DNA of 44,767 nucleotides from an uncultured Senegalimassilia sp. (GTDB lineage Bacteria > Actinomycetota > Coriobacteriia > Coriobacteriales > Eggerthellaceae): assembly GCF_934636665.1 (NCBI RefSeq), contig NZ_CAKUAT010000020.1, positions 1 through 44,767 on the forward strand, given 5' to 3'. The notes beneath the pieces are model-generated. The model worked only from the letters and a program-made list of their open reading frames with translations. It had not been told where the DNA came from and searched no databases. Position numbers and translations under genes: made by a program. Within the stretch, counting starts at the first letter, position 1; the number at the start of each line of letters is the position of its first letter. Of this stretch, positions 1 through 7,280 are shown piece after piece.

Positions 1-326
1 ACGAACTGGCTACGCGGGTCCTGGAACACCGACCCGACATGCGCGGAAAGCTCGCCCATCGTCCATGCGGAAACGGGTTTTCCCGCAACAAGCACCTCAC
101 CTTGAAGGTCCCCTTCGTACATAAGAGGAATAAGCGCATTAACGAGGCGCGTAAGCGTTGTCTTGCCACATCCTGACTGCCCGGTCACAACAACGCATTG
201 ACCGCGAGGGATCTTCAGCGAAACGTCACGAAGCGATGAACGGGAAGCGCCTTTGTAGCAAAACGTGCATCCATCGAGCTCGATAGCATAGGGCGAAGCC
301 TTCGCCGCGGCGGCATTTTCCATCAT
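1..326 (-). CDS. ECF-type ABC transporter ATPase, C-terminus cut by window edge
   Basis: Reading leftward from ATG at 326 gives about 108 residues of an ABC ATPase before the window ends. Visible are the Walker A motif GQSGCGKTT and the Q-loop SVFQDPRSQF; the signature, Walker B and H-loop lie outside. The QDP-containing Q-loop is typical of EcfA/CbiO ATPases that energise vitamin or metal importers. The start overlaps the stop of the upstream permease gene (TGATG), so the two are translationally coupled. A second ATG follows directly and could also be used. Substrate cannot be assigned because no S component is visible. Confidence 0.85.
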   Translation of the reverse strand, partial: MMENAAAAKASPYAIELDGCTFCYKGASRSSLRDVSLKIPRGQCVVVTGQSGCGKTTLTRLVNALIPLMYEGDLQGEVLVAGKPVSAWTMGELSAHVGSVFQDPRSQF

Positions 327-1099
327 CAGAGCACCCCCGCTCTAAAGCAAACGGAAAGCGCAAGGAGCACCATCGCAGCGATGAGACATGCAACATCGAT
401 AGCGCGCACCCTTAAGCGGTAATACGAGGTGCGGTGCGCACTCGCCCCCTCGCCGCGAACAACGACCGCGTTCCCCAGTTCGTCGGCGATCTGGCCCAAA
501 CGCGCGATCACGGGCACAAGGAAATGTTCGGCGGTCTTCGCAGGATGGCGCACGACCGACCTCGGCGTGAGCGCGATACCGCGCGTCTTCATAGCATCGG
601 CGACAGCGGAGAATTCGCGTCCCATGGTGGGAAGGAAACGAAACGCCACGCACACGCCAACCGACACGTTCGCGGGAACGCGCATCGCCTGCAGTGCGCA
701 AGCGAGCTCGCCGAGACGCGTGGTTGCGATCATGTTGAAAGCGAACATGAAGGCGGGCAAAACATGGCGGTACATGAGAAGCGACGCCGCAAAGGGCGAA
801 AGCAGGGTGTTCCCGCTCGCCACGAACAGCTGCGCCGTCACGGCGAACAGCGCATAGAAGGCAAGCCAGCGCACGATTGCGGAGAAGCGACGGCAATACG
901 CCATCACGACAACGGTAAGCGCCAAAACGCCCATCTCGGCGAACAGGCTTTGCGCAAGCGCCATCTGCACGTTGATCGCCGCCAGAACCGCAAGCGACGT
1001 ACGCGGGTCAAGATGGCGCGGTGCAGCGTTGGCAGACGTCGAAGGCTGCGTCTGCGCTACCGCGTTCAAGGGCAAAGGCGCGCCCATCGAAAGAGCCAT
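326..1099 (-). CDS. EcfT/CbiQ-like energy-coupling transmembrane protein
   Basis: A 257-residue integral membrane protein with about five hydrophobic segments (near residues 35-70, 75-95, 105-130, 145-160 and 230-255). It carries the two short basic signatures of EcfT coupling helices: MKTRGI in the cytoplasmic loop and VVRGE near the end. In ECF importers these helices transmit ATPase movement to the substrate-binding S component. It is first in a leftward operon with the ATPase at 326 and divergent from an AraC regulator at 1194, which probably controls it. The substrate is unknown. The N-terminal ~30 residues are polar and low in complexity, so a later start is possible. Confidence 0.8.
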   Translation of the reverse strand: MALSMGAPLPLNAVAQTQPSTSANAAPRHLDPRTSLAVLAAINVQMALAQSLFAEMGVLALTVVVMAYCRRFSAIVRWLAFYALFAVTAQLFVASGNTLLSPFAASLLMYRHVLPAFMFAFNMIATTRLGELACALQAMRVPANVSVGVCVAFRFLPTMGREFSAVADAMKTRGIALTPRSVVRHPAKTAEHFLVPVIARLGQIADELGNAVVVRGEGASAHRTSYYRLRVRAIDVACLIAAMVLLALSVCFRAGVL

Positions 1100-1193
1100 G
1101 CGATTATCGTCCTTCTTCCTACCAGTTAGCCATATATAACTCTTTACGGTAAAATACAGCTCGATAAGGCAATGCGAAAGACGGAACGGGAAG
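1100..1193. promoter_or_regulatory. divergent promoter region with TTTACGGTAAA dyad
   Basis: This 94-bp AT-rich spacer separates the EcfT-like gene from the AraC regulator. It holds an 11-bp palindrome, TTTACGGTAAA (1143-1153), that overlaps a -10-like TAAAAT at 1150-1155 for the rightward gene. TATATA-type hexamers around 1130-1136 could serve the leftward operon. The position suits an operator for the AraC protein. This is inference from position and symmetry. Confidence 0.4.
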
Positions 1194-2246
1194 ATGGAAA
1201 ACTACGCCGAAAAGAATTCAAGTTCTGCCGAAAAATCAAACGGAAGCTACGCCGCAGGACAGGGAAACCCGCTTTACGACATGTTCGTCACACAGCTTTC
1301 GCAGCTGCACACCGTATGCGCGAAGGAAGCGCTCGCGCGCGGATTCGGACGGGCCGACCTGGTGCGAAGCGTCGGCGAGACATGGTTCGTCGACCCCCAA
1401 TACGGCAGGGGCTCCTACTGGTTCTATCTCATGGACGATGACACCATCGTCGTGTCAATGGACATCACGTACAGACGCGCCGTGGAATCGGCTATGGAAA
1501 CTGTTCCCTATCTGGGATTCGGCCTCTATGAACATGCGATGCCCATGTATTGCTCGCCCGAGTGCGCCGCATCCAACTGCATGCTCATGGGACATGACTG
1601 GGATGGCGGCCCCTACATAAGCTCGTTCGAGCCCGACAAGCGGCTGTCATCGGCGTCGATCACCATAGCCCCTGAAGCGATACACCGCTATGCGGATGCC
1701 TTGCACTGCGATGAGAAGAAACTGCACCGCGCCATCGGACGGCTCACCACGTCGGAGGGCGTGCCCGGCTTGCCCTCGGCGCTTCGAGGGCTCGACATCA
1801 CCTACCCCGCCGCATCGGTCGCCGATTCGTATTATCACGCCAAGGTGATTGAATGCTTCGCGTTGCTGGCAAGCAGCATTCCCGAAAGGGTCACGTCAGC
1901 CGATGCCGCGAACATAAGCGACAGGGACTGCGTCGAGTGCCTCTGCTCCTACATCGACGACAACTTATCATCCGATCTCAGCACGAAAACGTTGTGCGAC
2001 ATCGCCCATGTAAGCGAGGGGAAGATGATATCGGCGTTTCGCAATGTGCAGGGGGACACCCCGCAAAGCTACATCCGCGCACGGCGCCTGGAGCACGGAC
2101 GACGTCTTCTCCTTGATGAAAGCCGCAAAATCAGCGAAATCGCTAAAAGCGCGGGCTACCGCAACCAGGGAGCGTTCGCTGACGCGTTCAAGCGTGCCTA
2201 CGGCACGACGCCACGTGCCTATCGCAAAAGACTACGAATCGAATAG
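1194..2246 (+). CDS. AraC-family transcriptional regulator
   Basis: A 350-residue regulator. The C-terminal ~100 residues form the two-helix-turn-helix AraC domain: the first around STKTLCDIAHVSEGKMISAF, the second around KISEIAKSAGYRNQGAFADA, ending with the usual F-K-x-x-Y-G-x-x-P-R-A-Y-R signature. The first ~240 residues are an unassigned sensory region rich in Cys and Met (MPMYCSPECAASNCM near 120-135), which might bind a metal or thiol ligand; that is speculative. GGAACGGGAAG before the ATG supports the start at 1194. It is divergent from the ECF importer genes, so local control of that importer is the simplest reading. Confidence 0.85.
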   Translation: MENYAEKNSSSAEKSNGSYAAGQGNPLYDMFVTQLSQLHTVCAKEALARGFGRADLVRSVGETWFVDPQYGRGSYWFYLMDDDTIVVSMDITYRRAVESAMETVPYLGFGLYEHAMPMYCSPECAASNCMLMGHDWDGGPYISSFEPDKRLSSASITIAPEAIHRYADALHCDEKKLHRAIGRLTTSEGVPGLPSALRGLDITYPAASVADSYYHAKVIECFALLASSIPERVTSADAANISDRDCVECLCSYIDDNLSSDLSTKTLCDIAHVSEGKMISAFRNVQGDTPQSYIRARRLEHGRRLLLDESRKISEIAKSAGYRNQGAFADAFKRAYGTTPRAYRKRLRIE

Positions 2247-2307
2247 GAACAGCATCGAGCGATGTCCACTCCCCAAACAAAAGATAAGGAGCGCTCTGAG
2301 GATGAAT

Positions 2308-2359
2308 GAACTGCCTCCTATTTCTCATGTCCAAGGAGATGAGAAATAGGAGGCAGTTC
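2308..2359. terminator. 21-bp perfect inverted repeat between convergent genes
   Basis: Arms 2308-2328 and 2339-2359 are perfectly complementary (21 bp) around a 10-nt loop. It sits between the convergent AraC and MFS genes, so a bidirectional transcription stop is the likely role. The stem is only moderately GC-rich and no T-tract follows on either strand, which is unusual for a simple intrinsic terminator. A similar hairpin lies at 26274-26327. Confidence 0.6.
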
Positions 2360-2408
2360 AAAACAGGACGCTCCCCGTTAGAAGGACCATCAACCAACAA
2401 AGGACTTA

Positions 2409-2520
2409 GGAAACCAGCCTTCTTGCTTCGACAAGTTCTTCTGCTACCTCGTCGAGTAATTTCGGGTATGTAAAATTACTGGTTGGATTTGTTAAACGAG
2501 TGGTTGGAATACGCAACCGC
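2409..2520 (-). pseudogene. possible orphan 3' gene remnant
   Basis: In the space between the hairpin at 2308-2359 and the MFS gene, the minus strand has an open frame with no good start. It ends in a helical, gene-like tail, YPKLLDEVAEELVEARRLVS, then stop at 2409. The local DNA is more AT-rich than its neighbours. It may be the decayed end of a lost gene; it could also be chance. No function is suggested. Confidence 0.2.
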
Positions 2521-2586
2521 CAGCACGCCGGCAGGCCAACCGCGCCGCACGCACGCGCGGCAGCAGCCCGCCGGCTCGCCGATTCG

Positions 2587-3966
2587 CTAACCCAAACGGC
2601 GCGACTTCGTCTCGGGGCCGATCGCCAACGTGACGGCGGCCGCTACCAGCGCGATGGCCACGATGCCGAAGTAGATGACGTTGGGCTGCAGGTTCGCCAA
2701 GATCCACGTGACGGCGAACGGCATGACCACGTTGACGGCCTTGCCGGCGCCCTGCGAGATGCCCGCGCCGCGGAAGCGGTACTTGGTGGAGAACAGCTCG
2801 CCCACGTACACGCTGATCACCGACGCGTTCAGCACGTAGAAGCCGATGGTCATCAAAAAGCCCAGCACGGTGATGAGCGCCGTCGAACCGGCATTGAGCG
2901 CCATGGCATAGGCGAACGCGAACACCGCCACCCAGATGAACGCCCCGGAAACCTCGGCGCGACGACCGAGCTTCTCGATGAGCAGCGCACCGATGAGCGC
3001 CCCAAGCGGCGCCGCGAGCATGGTGATGGTGGTGGACAGCAGCGAGGTCTGCGTGGCCAGGCCGATGTTCTTCAGGATGGACGGGCCGAACGTGGTGTAG
3101 GTGTACTGCGTCAGCGACGTGCCGATGACCACCACGATGCCCAGGAACAGGTTGCGCGCCAGATGCGCATCGGAGTCCATGGCGCTCTTCTCGAATACCA
3201 CCTGCTCAGCGGGCGAAACACCGGCTTCTTCCATCTCGCGCTCGATGCGGGAGATGATGCCCTCCGCCTCGTCGAAGCGGCCGTGCTGGATAAGCCAGCG
3301 CGGGCTTTCGGGCATCGCCTGACGCGCGATGCACACGATGATGGCCGCCACGCCGATGACCGCGAACACCAAACGCCACGACTCCTGCCCAAGCGGGCTC
3401 CAAATGGTGATGAAGAACAGGCATAGGAACATGCCGATGGGCGAGCCGCAGTTGGCGATGGTCGAGCCGATGGCGCACCAGCGGCCGCGGCGCGCGACGG
3501 GCGCGAACTCGTTGATCATGCTGAAGCTGGTCACCAGCTCCGAGCCCAAGCCCAAGCCCACGAAGAAGCGCATGGCTATCATGAACGTCATGTTCGGGGA
3601 AAGCGCGCCCAAGATGGTGGCGAAGCCGAACAGCAGCAGGTTGAACTGGAACGCCTTGCGACGCCCGAGCTTGTCGCCGATAAGACCGGCGATCAGCGAG
3701 CCGATGAACAGGCCCAGAAAGCCTGCCGACAGAAACGCGGCGGTCTGCTCGTTGGTGGCGAACCCGGTTTCGGCCAGCGTGCTCTTCACGCCGCCTGCCA
3801 GGTAGACGTCCATGGCGTCCACGAACACGCCGGCCGAGGTCAGCGCCATCACCTTCTTGAACGTAGCTATCGGTTGCGTGGCGTCCATGCGGTGCATGAG
3901 ATGCGCGGCGCGGTCGACGCCTTCGCCCGCCTGCCCGCCCGACGCGGTTTCGTCTGCTTGCGACAT
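2587..3966 (-). CDS. MFS transporter, YgcS/YdjE-like metabolite:H+ symporter
   Basis: About 459 residues with 12 predicted membrane segments. It has the MFS motif GDKLGRRKAFQF between helices 2 and 3, a second related loop EKLGRRAEVSG in the C-terminal half, and a terminal PETKSRR that matches the PETKGR motif of the sugar-porter/aromatic-acid branch. FVGLGLGSELV and the FAPVARRGRW loop resemble YgcS/YdjE-type carriers. The start is set at 3966 (MSQADETAS) because AGAAGGGA lies just upstream; the frame stays open 19 codons further. Substrate is unknown. It is divergent from a cystathionine synthase/lyase-like operon, so an amino acid or related acid is possible. A structured leader precedes it (4002-4130). 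Confidence 0.8.
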   Translation of the reverse strand: MSQADETASGGQAGEGVDRAAHLMHRMDATQPIATFKKVMALTSAGVFVDAMDVYLAGGVKSTLAETGFATNEQTAAFLSAGFLGLFIGSLIAGLIGDKLGRRKAFQFNLLLFGFATILGALSPNMTFMIAMRFFVGLGLGSELVTSFSMINEFAPVARRGRWCAIGSTIANCGSPIGMFLCLFFITIWSPLGQESWRLVFAVIGVAAIIVCIARQAMPESPRWLIQHGRFDEAEGIISRIEREMEEAGVSPAEQVVFEKSAMDSDAHLARNLFLGIVVVIGTSLTQYTYTTFGPSILKNIGLATQTSLLSTTITMLAAPLGALIGALLIEKLGRRAEVSGAFIWVAVFAFAYAMALNAGSTALITVLGFLMTIGFYVLNASVISVYVGELFSTKYRFRGAGISQGAGKAVNVVMPFAVTWILANLQPNVIYFGIVAIALVAAAVTLAIGPETKSRRLG

Positions 3967-4001
3967 GGTTTTCCCTTCTGCTTCTCCCTGCAACCGGGAA
4001 C

Positions 4002-4069
4002 AAAAAAATCCGCACGAGGGCATGCACGGCTAACAACAATGCGGTTAGCGTGCAGCCGACGAGCGGATT
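4002..4069 (-). terminator. intrinsic terminator-like hairpin in the leader of the MFS gene
   Basis: Read leftward, a 7-bp outer stem (4063-4069 with 4007-4013) and a longer inner stem (4044-4054 with 4023-4034, 11 bp with one bulged base) are followed by seven T residues (4008-4002). It lies about 36 nt upstream of the MFS start codon. It could end a short RNA made upstream or serve as an attenuator for the transporter gene. Confidence 0.55.
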
Positions 4070-4091
4070 CATCGTTCTTGGTTGCGGGCCC

Positions 4092-4130
4092 CTTGCCGAT
4101 GGCCGAAGGATCGCTTCGAGCATCGGCAAG
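4092..4130 (-). promoter_or_regulatory. nested hairpin upstream of the MFS terminator (candidate leader aptamer)
   Basis: A 9-bp stem (CTTGCCGAT 4092-4100 with ATCGGCAAG 4122-4130) encloses a smaller CGAAG/CTTCG stem (4104-4108, 4114-4118) separated by symmetric 3-nt internal loops. On the minus strand it comes first, then the terminator at 4069-4002, then the MFS start. This order is that of a transcription-attenuating leader. I could not match it to a named riboswitch or T-box class. Confidence 0.35.
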
Positions 4131-4583
4131 GAACCTGTTTCGTAACACCTATCGTTCTACGGCGCCAAATCATACTACTTCGCTTTGAGCTTAGATTTTC
4201 CGCCGGCGAACCTGAGGGATAAGACACAAACCCGTCACACAGTGGGGCCGATGGAGAGGGGAGCGCAAACCCGGGCGGATCGCGTTTCGCTTTCCCGACC
4301 TCGATGGAAAGGGATCTCGGCCCCCGAGGAGCAGGCCGGGCACGCCACGCCTTCTTCGCCCTTCCTTCCTCAACGAGAATAGGAACGCCGCGCCCGCCGC
4401 AGCCAGGCGCGCCGCCCACCACCTTTCCCCCGATAACCATCGTTCGGAAATTCGGATATCTGGGCTATCTGGTTTCACGCGCACAACGCCGTAATCTCCG
4501 ATAAACTATCCACCTGGAAATAAACCCTAGAAATATAGTATGGCTTATTGCCATCAGATAAGCGAAGGAAGGGACGCCGCTTC
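4131..4583. other. gene-free spacer between divergent transcription units
   Basis: No convincing gene is seen; the short frames are GC-rich shadows. A -10-like TAGTAT at 4536-4541 precedes the PLP enzyme gene, and GCTTAT/ATAAGC (4542-4547, 4557-4562) form a small dyad around its probable transcription start. An ATCATA (4169-4174) could be a leftward -10 for the MFS leader, though no good -35 accompanies it. Confidence 0.4.
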
Positions 4584-5795
4584 ATGAACGACTCCAGCTT
4601 CGAGGCCATGGCACAGGAGATCGACGGCCTGCTCGGCATCGACCAGGCAAAACACGCCGATTGGCACGCCGACTCCATTGCCGTGCGCGGATACGAGGGC
4701 ATCGACGCGCGCACCGGGTCCATCAGCTACCCGCTGTACCAGTCGGCCACGTTCGCGCACCCCGCCTGGGGCGAATCGACCGGTTACTGCTATTCGCGCT
4801 GCGGCAACCCCACGCGCCTGGAGCTTGAGAACACCATCGCGCTTTTGGAGGGCGGGAAGAAATGCATGGCGTTCTCCAGCGGCATGGCGGCCATCACCAC
4901 GCTGCTGAGGCTGCTGCGCTCCGGCGACCGCGTGCTGGTGAGCGACGACCTGTACGGCGGCACCTATCGCCTGTTCAGCAACATTTACACGCAATACGGG
5001 TTGGAATTCGACTACGTCGACCTGACCGATCTCGATGCCGCCGAGGCGGCGTTCACGCCCAACACCCGGCTGGTGTTCCTGGAAACGCCCACCAACCCCA
5101 CCATGAAGGTGGCCGACATCCAGGCGCTCGCCGACCTGACGCACAGCCGCGGCGCGGTGCTGGCCGTGGACAACACCTTCCTTACCATGTACTTCCAGAA
5201 GCCGTTCGAGCTGGGCGCCGACGTGGTGGTGTACAGCGGGACGAAATACCTGTGCGGCCACAACGACGTGCTGTCAGGCTTCCTGGTGCTGCGCGACAAC
5301 AACCTGCTCGAGCCGCTGTTCAACGCCACCATGAGCGAGGGCAACCAGCTCAGCCCCTTCGACAGCTGGCTGATGCTGCGCAGCCTGAAGACGCTAGGCG
5401 TGCGCCTGCGCCAGCAGGAGGCCAACGCCAAGCTCATCTGCGAGGCGCTGAAGGCGAACCCGCACGTCACGGACGTGTTCTACGTGGGCGACCCCGACCA
5501 TCCCGACTACGCGCTGTCGAAGCGCCAGACCACGGGCTTCGGCGCCATGATATCGTTCAAGACCGACACGCATCAACGCGCGCTCGACACGCTTGAGCGC
5601 ACAAGGCTCATCCTGTTCGCCGAAAGCCTGGGCGGCACGGAAAGCCTGATCACCTACCCGCTCGTGCAAACCCACGGCGCCATCCCCGCGCCCATGCTGG
5701 ACAAGCTCGGCATCGACGACCGCCTGCTGCGCCTGTCGGTGGGCATCGAGGACGCGGAGGACCTGCTGGCCGACCTTGACCAGGCGCTTGCGTAG
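4584..5795 (+). CDS. Cys/Met metabolism PLP enzyme (cystathionine gamma-synthase/lyase type)
   Basis: About 403 residues of the MetB/MetC/MetY fold-type I family. The PLP lysine lies in VVYSGTKYLCGHNDVLSG; the cofactor-binding SSGMAAI, the YSRCGNPTR loop and VDNTF are all present. The family makes or cleaves cystathionine or eliminates sulfur compounds; synthase, gamma-lyase and beta-lyase cannot be told apart by eye. The start at 4584 (MNDSSFEAM) follows GAAGGAAGGGA; the frame extends 12 codons upstream without a better site. Thirty bases downstream begins a MalY/PatB-type gene in the same operon, so transsulfuration or cysteine/homocysteine breakdown is the likely joint role. Confidence 0.85.
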   Translation: MNDSSFEAMAQEIDGLLGIDQAKHADWHADSIAVRGYEGIDARTGSISYPLYQSATFAHPAWGESTGYCYSRCGNPTRLELENTIALLEGGKKCMAFSSGMAAITTLLRLLRSGDRVLVSDDLYGGTYRLFSNIYTQYGLEFDYVDLTDLDAAEAAFTPNTRLVFLETPTNPTMKVADIQALADLTHSRGAVLAVDNTFLTMYFQKPFELGADVVVYSGTKYLCGHNDVLSGFLVLRDNNLLEPLFNATMSEGNQLSPFDSWLMLRSLKTLGVRLRQQEANAKLICEALKANPHVTDVFYVGDPDHPDYALSKRQTTGFGAMISFKTDTHQRALDTLERTRLILFAESLGGTESLITYPLVQTHGAIPAPMLDKLGIDDRLLRLSVGIEDAEDLLADLDQALA

Positions 5796-5825
5796 CGCAG
5801 GGCGAGAAGCGGAACGGAGAAGGAA

Positions 5826-7007
5826 ATGACGAAGTACGATTTCGAGACCATCATCGACCGCCGCGGCACCGGGTGCCTGAAATGGGACGCGTGGAGCCGC
5901 CGCGGCCACGCCCCCGACGACCTGCCGCTTTGGGTGGCCGACATGGACTTCAAAACGGCGCCTGCCGCCATCGAAGCGCTCACCGAGCGCGTGCAGCACG
6001 GCGTGTTCGGCTACACCATGGCCACGGACGGGTATTGCGAGGCGGTGCAAAGCTGGTTCGAGCGCCGCCATGGCTGGCGCCCCGAACGCGAGTGGCTCGT
6101 CATGACGCCGGGCGTGGTGTTCGCCCTGGCGGTTGCCATCAACGCATTCACGCAGCCGGGCGACCACGTGATCATCCAGCCGCCCGTGTACTACCCCTTC
6201 CGCCTGATGATCCAGGACAACGGCCGCAAAATGGCCACGAGCCCGCTGCCCTACGAGAACGGCCGCTACACCATGGACTACGAGGGCTTCGAGCGCCAGC
6301 TGGAAAAGACGGGCGCGAAGCTGTTCATCCTGTGCAACCCGCACAACCCCGTCGGCCGCGCTTGGACCGCCGACGAGCTGCAACGCATCGGCGACATCTG
6401 CCTGCGCCACGGCGTCACCGTTGTCGCCGACGAGATTCACGCCGACTTCGCGCGCCCCGGCTTCAAGCATGTGCCGTACGCCTCGCTCGGCGAGCGCTAC
6501 GCGCGCCACGCCGTGGTGTGCACGGCGCCCAGCAAAACGTTCAACCTGGCCGGATTGCAGCTGTCCAACATCTTCATCCCCGACCCCGACCTGCGCGCGG
6601 CGTTCAAACGCGCCCGCAACCGCACGGGCTACGACGAGCCGAGCGTGCTCGGCATCACTGCCACTCAGGCGTGCTACGAGCGCGGGGAAGAATGGCTCGA
6701 CGAGCTCAAGAAGGTGCTCGACGGGAACTACGCGGTGCTGCAGGCGGCCGTCGACCGCATGCCGGGCGTGAGCCTGGTGCCGCTCGAGAGCACGTACCTG
6801 CCGTGGCTGGATTGCAGGGGCCTGGGCCTGGACGATGCCGGCATCAAGCGCCTGGTGGAGCAGGACGCGAAGCTGTGGCTTGACCTGGGAACCATGTTCG
6901 GCCCCGAGGGCAGCGGGTTCGTGCGCATGAACCTGGCAAGCCCCAAGGCCCTGGTCGAGCAAGCCTGCGATCGCCTGGAGCAGGCGGTGGCCAAGCTGGC
7001 GAAATAG
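5826..7007 (+). CDS. MalY/PatB-type aminotransferase / cystathionine beta-lyase
   Basis: A 393-residue class I/II aminotransferase-fold protein. Its opening FETIIDRRGTGCLKWDAW and LPLWVADMDF are the typical start of PatB/MalY C-S lyases. PLP contacts include CNPHNPVGRAW, VVADEIHADF and the lysine in APSKTFNLAGLQ. PatB enzymes cleave cystathionine or cysteine S-conjugates, giving homocysteine or H2S, pyruvate and ammonia. GGAGAAGGAA precedes the ATG. It lies 30 nt after the MetB/MetC-like gene and before a terminator at 7066-7107, so the two form a closed operon. Confidence 0.88.
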   Translation: MTKYDFETIIDRRGTGCLKWDAWSRRGHAPDDLPLWVADMDFKTAPAAIEALTERVQHGVFGYTMATDGYCEAVQSWFERRHGWRPEREWLVMTPGVVFALAVAINAFTQPGDHVIIQPPVYYPFRLMIQDNGRKMATSPLPYENGRYTMDYEGFERQLEKTGAKLFILCNPHNPVGRAWTADELQRIGDICLRHGVTVVADEIHADFARPGFKHVPYASLGERYARHAVVCTAPSKTFNLAGLQLSNIFIPDPDLRAAFKRARNRTGYDEPSVLGITATQACYERGEEWLDELKKVLDGNYAVLQAAVDRMPGVSLVPLESTYLPWLDCRGLGLDDAGIKRLVEQDAKLWLDLGTMFGPEGSGFVRMNLASPKALVEQACDRLEQAVAKLAK

Positions 7008-7065
7008 CCGCGCGAGCCGCAACAACGGCAGACGCCGGAGCAAGCGGCGGGGACGGAAAGCGAAA

Positions 7066-7107
7066 AAAGGCGCGAACGGGGCAAAGCTCGCCCCCGTTCG
7101 CACCTTT
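7066..7107 (+). terminator. terminator after the PLP enzyme operon
   Basis: Arms 7066-7081 and 7092-7107 form a 15-pair stem with one mismatch, its core being GCGAACGGGG/CCCCGTTCGC, followed by only a short T run inside the arm. It lies 59 nt after the MalY/PatB stop. Confidence 0.7.
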
Positions 7108-7150
7108 CGCAGTCCCTCCGCTCCCGACCTTCCGCCATCTAAAATCCCTA

Positions 7151-7178
7151 TTGCTTTAGTACGGTAGAGTGCTAAAGT
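7151..7178 (+). promoter_or_regulatory. putative promoter of the APC permease gene
   Basis: TTGCTT (7151-7156) and TAAAGT (7173-7178) are separated by 16 bp. A CTTTAG/CTAAAG dyad (7154-7159 and 7172-7177) overlaps both boxes and could be an operator. Downstream is the hairpin at 7199-7238. Confidence 0.4.
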
Positions 7179-7198
7179 GGTTCTCATCGTATCCGCAC

Positions 7199-7238
7199 TG
7201 CTGTCGCATGCCCGATGGGTATCGGGCATGCGACAGCA
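7199..7238 (+). repeat. 18-bp perfect hairpin in the leader of the APC permease
   Basis: Arms 7199-7216 and 7221-7238 are perfectly complementary with the 4-nt loop GGGT. The hairpin is 43 nt before the permease start at 7281 and downstream of the putative promoter, so the mRNA would carry it. No T-tract follows, so it is not a simple terminator. It may protect the mRNA, bind a protein, or act as a DNA operator. Confidence 0.55.
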
Positions 7239-7280
7239 CGCCGGCCCGCCAGCGCGGTCGGCGCGCTGAAAGGAACGCCC

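Noticed and set aside
4002..4130. T-box or SAM riboswitch assignment
   Set aside because: The T-box antiterminator sequence and the SAM-box core were not found; kept only as an unnamed structured leader.
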